Positions 17,036 through 24,647 of a stretch of 35,415 bases of DNA are shown here, piece by piece. Below the pieces are notes generated by a model. The model worked only from the letters and a program-made list of their open reading frames with translations, had not been told where the DNA came from and made no database searches. Positions within the stretch are counted from its first letter, which is position 1. Each line of letters starts with the position of its first letter. The position numbers were made by a program, and so were the translations under genes. The stretch is from CAZOIA01 sp964579675 (GTDB lineage Bacteria; Planctomycetota; Phycisphaerae; UBA1845; PWPN01): positions 1 to 35,415 of the forward strand of contig CAZOIA010000035.1 of the NCBI GenBank assembly GCA_964579675.1, in the 5' to 3' direction.

Positions 17036-18894
17036 CCCGTCAGCCCAAGACCACTATGCCCGGCGAAGCGGTCGCCATACCAGGCAAAACACCTGGAAAC
17101 GACGCGACCGATTCTCGTACCACATTTCGCCATCGGAAATGGCTCAACGTAGGGGTCCTCGCCGGCCTGAGCGCGTTTTCCCTGGTCATCGGGGCCCGCG
17201 ACCTGGCGGTCGGGGGCTTCTCATGGTCTGATGCCCCGCTCCACGCCATGGACGGCGTGTTCCTCCACGATCTCGTCCAGGAGCGCCCCGAAGGTTCACT
17301 CAGATCATGGGCGGAGCAGTACTACCTCCGGCATCAATGCCTGGGCCTGGTTGTCTACTATCCGCCGTTGTTTGCCGCGGTGGAGGCGGTCGTCTTCCTG
17401 CTGCTCGGCGTCAGCGTGTGGGCAGCCCGGCTCACCGTTCTGATCTTCGTGGTCGGTGCCGTCTGGCTCATCTACCTGCTGGCCCGCGACCTGTTCGGGA
17501 TCACGGCCGGCATCGCCGCCGCCGTCTTGTCGATCGCCTCACCCGCGGGCGTCATCTGGGCCCGGCAACTGATGCTGGAATGGCCCGCGACGTTCTTCGT
17601 CGTGCTGGCCCTTCTCGGGTATTGCCGCTACCTCAAGCGGGCCGGCTGGACCACCGGCATCCTGACCGCGCTGGGGTGTTCGGCAGCCTACCTGACCAAG
17701 CAGACAGCCGTCTTCGCCCTGGTTCTCATTATGCTCCACGCTTGGTGGGACTACCATTGGCCCAAGCTGCTGAAGCGATCGTTTCTGATACCCATGGCCG
17801 CCGCCCTCCTGCTGATCGCCGGTTATGGCCTCGCCACCGGCGGCTACAACGCGCTGGCCCCCCATCTCCTGTTCGGGTCGCCAGCACTGCGCCATGTCCT
17901 GCACAGCCAGGCCTGGACGTGGTATCTCGCTTCCGGGCGGCTATCCACCATCATCGGCTGGCCCATGGCGATCGGGGCGGCCCTGGCTATCACTGTCATC
18001 CTTGCCGCGTACTTGAGGAACTACCTCCGGCTCCTAAGAACCGTCCTGCGAGGCGGCGCTCAGGAGCCGAACGTCCCGCCCGCATCCCCGCAAGCCGACA
18101 CTGCCAATCAACACATCCCACAAGGCTCGCTGATGCTGCCGGCGGTATGGTTCTTCTTGTGGTATGTGATCTGCTCGGTTTTTGCCGCCAAGGAGGAGCG
18201 CTACTTCTTCTTTGCCGTACCGGCCATCGCGATGCTCGCCGCGGGCGGGGTGGCCCGGCTCGACGGGCGGCGACGGGTCGGCATCGGCTCAGCGGTGCTG
18301 CTCGTCCTCTGCTGCATCCAGGTGTTTGAGGCCCTCGGCATGCCCGCTCGCCGGCTCCCTACCCTCAAACCCACGGTGGACGTCCTCGTTCAACTGGGCG
18401 ACGCCGACCTGGTGCTCGTCGATGCCGTCCGCGACGGGCAGTTCATCTTCGACGTTCGCACCAGCCCCGAGGCCCGTAGCCGCATTATCCCCATGCGGGC
18501 CAGCAAATTCCTCTATTCCCGGGCAGCCCGAACCCGCTACGACTACCAGGCGCACGTCTCGACCCCGGACGAACTCTACGGGTGGCTCGACCGCTACGGC
18601 ATCCGCTATATCGTGATGGAGGACCGCCTGCCGGTAACCACCGACCGATCGTGGGACGTGCCCCCGCGCATCATGCTCCGCGAGACGGTCCGCGGCAACC
18701 CCCGGTTCGAACTCGTCCACCGCCTCCCGCTCGCCGGCGACGACCCGGCCTGGCGGAACGTCAACCTCGTCACCTACCGCTACCGCGACGCCAAGCCCCG
18801 CCGGTCCGACACCATCACCGTCCACATCCCCGCCATGGGCCGCGAGATCACGCTCACCCTCCCGCCGCCGGCTACCCGGCCCGCCTCCGAATGA
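17032..18894 (+). CDS. GT-C membrane glycosyltransferase (ArnT/PMT-like, family 39/83 type)
   Basis: A 620-residue multi-spanning protein of the type that moves a sugar from a polyprenyl-phosphate donor to a lipid or protein on the outer face of the membrane. A polar 35-residue N-terminus precedes the first span (near 38-58). The first outer loop has the acidic motif SDAPLHAMD, followed by the PMT_2-like YYPPLFA and about nine to ten further spans up to residue 440. The soluble C-terminal part (about 450-620) resembles the extracytoplasmic domain of such enzymes and includes DELYGWLDRYGIRYIV. Donor and acceptor cannot be told. It overlaps the recJ stop by four bases, so it shares the recJ promoter; there is no clear functional link. 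The fold call is firm, the exact family less so. Confidence 0.85.
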   Translation: MTRQPKTTMPGEAVAIPGKTPGNDATDSRTTFRHRKWLNVGVLAGLSAFSLVIGARDLAVGGFSWSDAPLHAMDGVFLHDLVQERPEGSLRSWAEQYYLRHQCLGLVVYYPPLFAAVEAVVFLLLGVSVWAARLTVLIFVVGAVWLIYLLARDLFGITAGIAAAVLSIASPAGVIWARQLMLEWPATFFVVLALLGYCRYLKRAGWTTGILTALGCSAAYLTKQTAVFALVLIMLHAWWDYHWPKLLKRSFLIPMAAALLLIAGYGLATGGYNALAPHLLFGSPALRHVLHSQAWTWYLASGRLSTIIGWPMAIGAALAITVILAAYLRNYLRLLRTVLRGGAQEPNVPPASPQADTANQHIPQGSLMLPAVWFFLWYVICSVFAAKEERYFFFAVPAIAMLAAGGVARLDGRRRVGIGSAVLLVLCCIQVFEALGMPARRLPTLKPTVDVLVQLGDADLVLVDAVRDGQFIFDVRTSPEARSRIIPMRASKFLYSRAARTRYDYQAHVSTPDELYGWLDRYGIRYIVMEDRLPVTTDRSWDVPPRIMLRETVRGNPRFELVHRLPLAGDDPAWRNVNLVTYRYRDAKPRRSDTITVHIPAMGREITLTLPPPATRPASE

Positions 18895-18909
18895 TATCCA
18901 AGTCGTGAT

Positions 18910-18941
18910 CGTAGGGTGGGCTGTGCCCGTCTTCGCCTACG
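18910..18941. terminator. Possible bidirectional terminator / GTAGGGTGGGC-type intergenic repeat
   Basis: CGTAGG (18910-18915) pairs with CCTACG (18936-18941), and inside it GGGC (18918-18921) pairs with GCCC (18925-18928). It lies between convergent genes and overlaps the stop codon of the minus-strand one. The word GTAGGGTGGGCTGTGCCC resembles a dispersed intergenic repeat known from many bacterial genomes (recalled, not searched). Confidence 0.45.
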
Positions 18942-19767
18942 GCAACTCGAGGTCCTTGAGATCAAGCGGCACCGTGATCGTCTTCAGTCCGACGAGCAGC
19001 TCGATCTTCAATGTCGTCGTGTCGTCGAGCGGTTTGTCGAGGTCGTAGGAGTAGGTCTTCTTCTTGTGGTCGCCCATGGACATGTGCCCCGACGTCAGGC
19101 TCTTGCCCTTGGCATCGATGACGTCCATTTTCTGCACTGCTTTCAGATCACCCTTGAGCTCGATCGACAGCGAGTTCTCACCGCCCATACTGAACCACCC
19201 GCCCTTTTTCTTCTTCGGATCAAGGATCCGGGCCTCCAGGCCGGCTGCCTCGAGCACCGGGTCCTCGACCTTCTTGCCGATCAGATTCTTTGGCTTCTTG
19301 ATCGTGACGGTCTTCTCTGTCCCGCCGGCCAGGACCTGGAACTCGCCCTTGAGCCGGCTGATCAGGATCGCCTTTCGCGAGGGCAGACCCAGCGACAGCT
19401 CAAGCCGGAATCCCTTCTCGTCCTCCTCCTGGCGCATCCCCATCATGCCGCTCCGCAGGGGCTTGAACTCGTCGTCGCTGCCGCCGAAAGAGGACATCCC
19501 CTTGGCTTTCTTGGGCTTCAGGTCGGTCCCCGCATCGTCTGCCGCCTCGTCGAACTTGATCTTCCCGTAGCTGGTCGCATCGTTGACCTGGTCGCCTTCC
19601 ACGTGGATGGTCAGCTTCAACTCGCTCGTAGAAGGGAACTTCACCTTCTTCTTGAATTGCTTTGCCCGTGTTTCGACCAACTGGACCGGCATGATCTTGA
19701 TCTTCTGCGCCCCGTACGCCGGGATCGCCAACACCAGTCCCAACACCACTGCACCCGCGGTTCTCAT
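18937..19767 (-). CDS. Lysine-rich exported protein of unknown function
   Basis: A 276-residue protein with a clear signal peptide (MRTAGAVVLGLVLAIPAYG, cut near residue 20). I do not recognise the family. The mature part looks beta-rich, with alternating hydrophobic strands and many charged residues. It is unusually rich in Lys (KQFKKKVKF, PKKAKGM, DPKKKKGGW, DHKKKTY), whereas its neighbours prefer Arg. It ends with LLVGLKTITVPLDLKDLELP. The start at 19767 was chosen for AAGGAG six bases upstream and the signal peptide; the open frame runs further upstream to 20277, but that part is a shadow of the next gene. It is the last gene of the murG-to-ftsQ strand run, 83 bases after a membrane protein, and may share its transcript. 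Confidence 0.8.
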   Translation of the reverse strand: MRTAGAVVLGLVLAIPAYGAQKIKIMPVQLVETRAKQFKKKVKFPSTSELKLTIHVEGDQVNDATSYGKIKFDEAADDAGTDLKPKKAKGMSSFGGSDDEFKPLRSGMMGMRQEEDEKGFRLELSLGLPSRKAILISRLKGEFQVLAGGTEKTVTIKKPKNLIGKKVEDPVLEAAGLEARILDPKKKKGGWFSMGGENSLSIELKGDLKAVQKMDVIDAKGKSLTSGHMSMGDHKKKTYSYDLDKPLDDTTTLKIELLVGLKTITVPLDLKDLELP

Positions 19768-19850
19768 GACATTCTCCTTTCGCGTGGCAGGAACGAACCC
19801 GCACCTTACAGCCGGCTCGGGGCTTGGATACCCGGTCATCTGCCGGGAGG

Positions 19851-20480
19851 TCAGCCGCTCGTACCGGTGTCCTTCCGGCGGACTTCGGCCAACTGGAAGT
19901 AGAACCCCGTGACCGTCCCCGCAAGTACGAGGAAAGGACCGAATATCGGGTTGTCGATAAGCATGCCGCGAAGATAGTTCCAGAAGGAAGGGCTGTGGCT
20001 GAGGATGACCACCAACCCGCCCAGGAAAAGCAACGCCCCTTGAAGGCTGGTGACGAAAGCAATGATCTGCGCGTACATGACGAACGTGAGCGACGCCGCT
20101 GCGACCAGAGCCAGCCCGCCCAGGATCAGGGCCGTCTGCTCGCCCAGCCCGAACCGGGCGGCCAACAGGGCGACCACGTATCCCGACCAGCCCCCGGCCA
20201 GCACCGCCACCGACAGCTTCACGACAAACGTGCTGGCCACCGCCAGACCCACCGCTCCGAGAAAGCCGCAGACCCACCGCAGCAGTTCGGAAACTGGCAG
20301 CATCTGCCCGAGCCCGAATCCGAGGACGCCGAAACTGACCGCCACCAGGACGGTAAAGATGCGAACGCCAATCAGCATGAAGACCAGGCCCACCCCGAGC
20401 AGGAACAGCCCGAGGACCAGTTCCTGCCTCTCCATGGTGCTGACCAGGTCGATCATTGTCGGAAGACCGAAAGGCCCCAT
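19851..20480 (-). CDS. Multi-spanning membrane protein, TMEM198/DUF4203-like
   Basis: A 209-residue integral membrane protein with about seven hydrophobic segments (near residues 18-36, 39-57, 66-84, 88-106, 113-131, 137-155, 177-196) and a charged C-terminal tail. The glycine-rich pattern GVGLVFMLIGVRIF followed by FGVLGFGLG resembles DUF4203/TMEM198-type proteins, whose function in bacteria is not established. Start is uncertain: 20480 (ATG, with AGGTG upstream) is preferred, but GTG at 20528 and ATG at 20456 are possible. It is clearly related to the preceding gene product (compare FVTSLQGALLFLGGLVVI with LVTSLIGVLGLALGTGLL), so the two look like a tandem duplicate. It follows that gene by 85 bases. 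Confidence 0.75.
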   Translation of the reverse strand: MGPFGLPTMIDLVSTMERQELVLGLFLLGVGLVFMLIGVRIFTVLVAVSFGVLGFGLGQMLPVSELLRWVCGFLGAVGLAVASTFVVKLSVAVLAGGWSGYVVALLAARFGLGEQTALILGGLALVAAASLTFVMYAQIIAFVTSLQGALLFLGGLVVILSHSPSFWNYLRGMLIDNPIFGPFLVLAGTVTGFYFQLAEVRRKDTGTSG

Positions 20481-20565
20481 CGTTTCACACCTGCCTGCTG
20501 CAGAGCGCCCCCGGGACCTCCTGTTCACCCCATAAGAAGGGCCCGGTGCCCCCCTGCCTTCGTTC

Positions 20566-21402
20566 TTACATTGCGGGAGCTGCCGGCGCCGCCGGAGGTG
20601 CTGACACCGGCCGACCGTGCCGGGCCTGGTAGGCCAGGGACACGATCAGGACAACACCCAGCCCCGCCAGGAACCAGGCAACCCGGCCCAGGATAACCGC
20701 CCACCATCCCGGCCGATAGGTGGAGATCAGCAGCCCGGTGCCGAGCGCCAGACCCAATACCCCGATTAGCGACGTCACGAGAATCGTTGTGAACCGCGGC
20801 AAAATAAGACCCATCCCCAGCCCGATTAAGCCGGTCAGTCCCAGGATGAACGCGATGCGGTATACTGCCTCGCGCTGCGTGTCCCAGTAATAAGCACCGA
20901 ACTCGGCGAGGTAAGCCGGAACGGGCTCGCCCCGATTTGCCTGGAGCTCGGGCAGTCCCGGTACATACCGGCCGGTGCCCACCCCGAGGCGGTGATCGGT
21001 GAACGCCTGGAGCTGGGACTGGATCACCGGCAGGTTCCGGGCGCCAGCCACCGCCACCACCACCAACATGGCGCAAATGCCCGCCGTCATCCCGACCCAC
21101 CAGCGATAGAACAGGTACCCGGTCAGCCCTGCCAGGCCGCCCCCGAGTACCAATCCGATCAGGTCGTCAACCCCCGCGACCCGGGCGAGCCTCACCCCCG
21201 CCGCCGCCCCAGCGGCCATGAACGCCAACACGTAGAACGCGCGTAACAGGCGCCCGCCCCACAATGCCAGCACCGCACCGGCCACGACCGCCACTGCGGC
21301 TACCGTCGTGGGATCAGGCCAATACCCCGACGGGAGTGCATGGTCGCGGACGAGAGCCGCCGCGCCGCTCACCAGATCGACAACTTCCTTGGCGCCGACC
21401 AT
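20566..21402 (-). CDS. Multi-spanning membrane protein, paralogue of the next gene (TMEM198/DUF4203-like)
   Basis: A 278-residue membrane protein with about seven hydrophobic segments in two groups: three or four within residues 34-125, then a soluble loop (about 126-180, with DHRLGVGTGRYVPGLPEL), then three or four spans in 182-260. It ends in an Ala/Pro-rich tail. Start at 21402 has GAGGTG about five bases upstream. The C-terminal half aligns by eye with the following gene product, including a shared VTSL-G-L-G stretch and an STYRPGWW / SHSPSFW end. It follows ftsQ by 79 bases and occupies the place where ftsA would stand in a standard dcw cluster. No catalytic motif is seen and the role is unknown. 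Confidence 0.78.
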   Translation of the reverse strand: MVGAKEVVDLVSGAAALVRDHALPSGYWPDPTTVAAVAVVAGAVLALWGGRLLRAFYVLAFMAAGAAAGVRLARVAGVDDLIGLVLGGGLAGLTGYLFYRWWVGMTAGICAMLVVVAVAGARNLPVIQSQLQAFTDHRLGVGTGRYVPGLPELQANRGEPVPAYLAEFGAYYWDTQREAVYRIAFILGLTGLIGLGMGLILPRFTTILVTSLIGVLGLALGTGLLISTYRPGWWAVILGRVAWFLAGLGVVLIVSLAYQARHGRPVSAPPAAPAAPAM

Positions 21403-21481
21403 CCAGCACCTCAGCCCATCTCAACGGGCCCCATGCCAGATTGTCCAGTCTAACACTCAGTCGCCCCCGGAGGCAATTCGC

Positions 21482-22414
21482 TCATCGATCCCGATGGGCC
21501 GACCCATCTGCGGTACGCACCACGTGCCCGGTTCGTTCGATCCAGGCGTTCGGATAAACGCTCACGTCGATCCGTACCTGCGGCGAGCCCGATTCAAAAT
21601 GCTTTGCCAACATGCGAAGCTTGTCTTGAACGATCGTCTCCTCGAACTCCTGACCCGGGGCGGAGCCCCAGACGATCGGCTGGCCCCTGCGTGGCCAGAC
21701 CAGGATGTGCCCCTCGTGCCTGTCCCGTCGGCCGCCGAAGTTTCTAACGTCTATGGCGCCGATCTTCGAGGCAAACTTCTGCCGGAACATCAGAGACGCG
21801 AGCTGAATCCCCGCCGTCGCATCGTCGTCCGTGAACCGCTCGCCAACCTCCGGCGTCGGCGAGTCGGCCCCCACCCCCACGATCTGTATCCAGCCGGAGT
21901 CACTCACCCGGGTATAGACCTCCGGCAAGCGGCAACCGTCCTTGTCAACCGGGATATACACGCCGTCCTTGAGTATCATCGCCACCGGACGGCGATAGTC
22001 GCAGGCGATCCGGACCGTTCCGTCCATCTCCTGGGTGACGCGGTTTACCCGCGAGACCCACCCGCTGCGCATCATCCGGTCGGCCACTGCCTGGAGTAAC
22101 GGCTCGCCGATCTCCGCCTGACCCTGCGGCAATTGGATCGCGGACAGGATTCGCGGCCGCCAGCCTTCACGATCCACCCAGTCCGCCTCCGGCGGGACCT
22201 CGAGTTCCGGTTTGACTGGGGGGCTGTACTCGGGCAGGGCATAAACGTAATGCTTCAGCCGCTCGAGGCCGAAGACCGCTGCCCCAACCGCCAACAGGAG
22301 ACACCATGCCGATACCAGCGGCCTGGCAGCCGCCAGGGTCCGCCGGTTCCACAACCTGCCGCTGCCTGCCTGCTCGTCGGCGGGTTTGTGCTTACGTCGT
22401 CGTCGCCGGGCCAC
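21482..22414 (-). CDS. ftsQ: FtsQ/DivIB-like cell division protein
   Basis: A 310-residue bitopic protein: a very basic cytoplasmic N-terminus (RRRRRK, residues 3-8), one membrane span (about 31-50), then a periplasmic part. The beta domain pattern fits FtsQ: SGWVSRVNRVTQEMDG, DYRRPVAMI and YIPVDKDGCRLP correspond to its usual strands with the RxPxA and VDxxG words. FtsQ bridges early and late division proteins in most bacteria. Sequence similarity alone is modest; the position directly after murG-murC-murB-ddl makes the call. The start is GTG at 22414 with AAGGAG seven bases upstream. It is 66 bases after ddl. Normally ftsA and ftsZ would follow; here two membrane proteins do. Confidence 0.75.
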   Translation of the reverse strand: MARRRRRKHKPADEQAGSGRLWNRRTLAAARPLVSAWCLLLAVGAAVFGLERLKHYVYALPEYSPPVKPELEVPPEADWVDREGWRPRILSAIQLPQGQAEIGEPLLQAVADRMMRSGWVSRVNRVTQEMDGTVRIACDYRRPVAMILKDGVYIPVDKDGCRLPEVYTRVSDSGWIQIVGVGADSPTPEVGERFTDDDATAGIQLASLMFRQKFASKIGAIDVRNFGGRRDRHEGHILVWPRRGQPIVWGSAPGQEFEETIVQDKLRMLAKHFESGSPQVRIDVSVYPNAWIERTGHVVRTADGSAHRDR

Positions 22415-22480
22415 TGATCAACTCCTTGGCCAATAGGGGAGCGAAAAGGGGCAACAGCAGCCATCGCCACACAGGTACTG

Positions 22481-23440
22481 CTATCGCTCGCACGCCAGCT
22501 CCACAATCCGCTGACACAGATCGGCAAAGCTCAGGCCGGCCCGTCGCGCGGCTTTCGGGAGCAGCGAGTGATCCGTGAAACCCGGGATCGTGTTGACCTC
22601 CAGCGCGTAGGGCCGCTGCGTCCGGGCATCCACCATCCAATCCACCCGGGAGAAGTCTCGACACCCCAGCGCCTGGTGAGCCCGGACGCTCAGCGCCTGG
22701 ATCTCTTCCAGCAGCGGCGTCGGCAAGTCAATGTCGAAAACGTACTCCGTCGCGCCATCCAGGTACTTGGCCTGGTAGTCGTAGAATTGCCGGGCCGTCC
22801 GGATCTCGATGGTCGGCAGGGCCTCGCTCCCCAGGACACCCACCGTCAGTTCAGGCCCGTCAATGTATTCCTCGATCAGGCACCGGCCGTAGCACCGCGT
22901 CATCGCTTGCAGGACGGGCTGCAATGCCTCCGGGTCGTGAACGATCTGACAATCGACGCTGCTGCCCTCGGCCACCGGCTTGACCACCACCGGCATCGAC
23001 CAGGCCTCCGGGATCATGCCCACCCGCCCGGGCGTGACCACGTCGAACCTCGGGGTGGGGACCTCGGCCTCGATGAACCGTCCCTTCGCCGCCACCTTGT
23101 CCATCGCCAGGGCCGATGCAGCCGCCCCCGACCCGCAGTACCGCTTGCCCCGATGATCCAGGATCTGCTGCAGTTGGCCGTCCTCCCCGAACGTCCCGTG
23201 CAGCGCGATGAATACCAGATCCGCCGGAAGGTCCAGGGCTTTGAGCCGCTTCGGCGCGATGTCGGCACGGTGCACGTGGTGCCCGCGCGATTCGAGGGCG
23301 TCGGCAACCGCCCTGCCGCTGGCAAGACTGACCTCGCGCTCGGCACTCGGCCCACCGGAGAGCACCGTGATTTTCAGACAACGCTCAACCGCCCTGGTAA
23401 CGGTAACTTCTGATGAGGCGTATTCCGCCAGGCGTGTCAT
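22481..23440 (-). CDS. ddl: D-alanine--D-alanine ligase
   Basis: Makes the D-Ala-D-Ala dipeptide for the peptidoglycan stem, in the cytoplasm, with ATP. At 319 residues it is of normal length. Seen in order: GGPSAEREVSLASG (near 29-42), ALHGTFGEDGQLQ, CGSGAAASALAMDK, VVVKPVAEGSSV, EEYIDGPELTVGVLG, the specificity loop FYDYQAKY (Tyr type, as in D-Ala rather than D-lactate enzymes), and EVNTIPGFTDHSLLPK with metal and nucleotide ligands. About 20 extra residues precede the core; ATG at 23440 has GGAG eight bases upstream. It follows murB by 173 bases, a gap that holds short repeats, so a separate promoter is possible. Confidence 0.96.
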   Translation of the reverse strand: MTRLAEYASSEVTVTRAVERCLKITVLSGGPSAEREVSLASGRAVADALESRGHHVHRADIAPKRLKALDLPADLVFIALHGTFGEDGQLQQILDHRGKRYCGSGAAASALAMDKVAAKGRFIEAEVPTPRFDVVTPGRVGMIPEAWSMPVVVKPVAEGSSVDCQIVHDPEALQPVLQAMTRCYGRCLIEEYIDGPELTVGVLGSEALPTIEIRTARQFYDYQAKYLDGATEYVFDIDLPTPLLEEIQALSVRAHQALGCRDFSRVDWMVDARTQRPYALEVNTIPGFTDHSLLPKAARRAGLSFADLCQRIVELACER

Positions 23441-23613
23441 GATCGGAACTCCATTTCCTTATACGTTACAGGCGCGCGGTGGTGTGTTTCCCCAGCAATG
23501 TTCCTGTCCCAGCCGTTGACGGCTTGCAAGACAAAGCGGTCGGCTTTCGGTTCAGCCGCTTGCGGCTTCGCAAACTTACCGTGCTCCCCGTCGAGTCCCG
23601 CCTGAACACTCTC

Positions 23614-24609
23614 TCACTTCTGACTTCCGACTTCCAACTTCTCGAACGGGACACGTCGGCGATGCCAGACCTCGATTTCCAACTCCAGGTCGATTCCGAA
23701 TCGCCGGGCGACTTCCCGGCGGATTATTCCGATCAGGGCCAGCACGTCTCGGGCGGTCGCACCTTCCTTGGCAACGATGAAGTTCGCATGACAATCCGAG
23801 ACCTCGGCCCCGCCCACGCTGCGATTCTTCAGCCCTGCGCGATCGATCAACGCTCCGGCACTGTGGCCCGGGGGGTTTTTGAACACGCAGCCGGCCGTGG
23901 ACTCCGCCAGCGGCTGCGACTTCTTCTTGTAATCCCAAACCTCCAGGAAGCGCTCCCGAATCTCCGTCGGATCCCCCGGTCTCAATGCCAGCGTCGCCCG
24001 GCAGACAATCGCCTCACCCAGATTCGCGCCCCGGTACCGGAACCCGACCTCGTCGCGCGACAGCGTCCGCAGTTGACCGTCCGAATCGACGACCGTCGCG
24101 TCACGAACCACGTCGGCGATCTCGCCGAAGCGCCCCCCACCATTCATGTGGATGATGCCCCCAAGCGTGCCGGGAATGCCCGCCATGCACTCCAGCCCGC
24201 TCAACCCGCGACGGACCGCTTCGAGGACAAGCCGACTCATGTCCGCACCGCCGCCGGCCGTGATGACCACTTCCCCGGAATCGCCGCCCCGACGGCGCCG
24301 CCGACGCCCGGCACCGGAGCGGGCCTCCGGTCCTGCATCGTGCGCCCAATCGACCTGACGAAACTCCGGTGCATTCAGCCGGACGACCACGCCATCCACC
24401 CCGTCGTCGCTCACCAGAAGATTCGCCCCGCGGCCGAGCACTTGCAGCTCGACGTCCTCCTGGCGGCACCGGCGGACCAGATCCATTAACTGCTCCACCG
24501 TCCGGGGCCGGGCCAGCCAACGCGCCGGCCCACCGACCCCCAGCGAGGTGTATCGAGCGAGCGGCTCGTGCTCGCGGACGAAATCAGGCAAACCCGCCGA
24601 GAAAACCAT
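23614..24609 (-). CDS. murB: UDP-N-acetylenolpyruvoylglucosamine reductase
   Basis: The FAD enzyme that reduces enolpyruvyl-UDP-GlcNAc with NADPH to UDP-MurNAc. The 331 residues include the FAD-binding words TSLGVGGPARWL, LGRGANLLVSDDG, GIPGTLGGIIHMNGG and FRYRGANL, and the catalytic segment GCVFKNP, with Cys where many MurB have the proton-donating Ser. A loop near residues 89-112 carries an unusual Arg-rich insertion (GRRRRRRGG). Start: ATG at 24609, 38 bases after the murC stop; a GTG one codon earlier is possible and no strong ribosome site is seen. The frame is open to 24795, but that part overlaps murC in another frame. The last codons lie in a heptamer tandem repeat that continues past the stop. 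Confidence 0.95.
   Translation of the reverse strand: MVFSAGLPDFVREHEPLARYTSLGVGGPARWLARPRTVEQLMDLVRRCRQEDVELQVLGRGANLLVSDDGVDGVVVRLNAPEFRQVDWAHDAGPEARSGAGRRRRRRGGDSGEVVITAGGGADMSRLVLEAVRRGLSGLECMAGIPGTLGGIIHMNGGGRFGEIADVVRDATVVDSDGQLRTLSRDEVGFRYRGANLGEAIVCRATLALRPGDPTEIRERFLEVWDYKKKSQPLAESTAGCVFKNPPGHSAGALIDRAGLKNRSVGGAEVSDCHANFIVAKEGATARDVLALIGIIRREVARRFGIDLELEIEVWHRRRVPFEKLEVGSQK
23615..23642. repeat. Four tandem heptamers at the 3' end of murB
   Basis: CACTTCT, GACTTCC, GACTTCC and AACTTCT follow without gaps (minus-strand unit about GGAAGTC). They cover the last codons and stop of murB, coding for the end of the tail LEVGSQK. They resemble the short tandem heptamers known in cyanobacteria and others. 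Confidence 0.8.
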
Positions 24610-24647
24610 CACCCAACCCTGCCGTTCTTGTGATCCTACCCTGCCCC

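Noticed and set aside
19768..20277. Longer N-terminus of the Lys-rich exported protein
   Set aside because: The extension overlaps the membrane protein gene in another frame, while the ATG at 19767 has both a ribosome site and a signal peptide.
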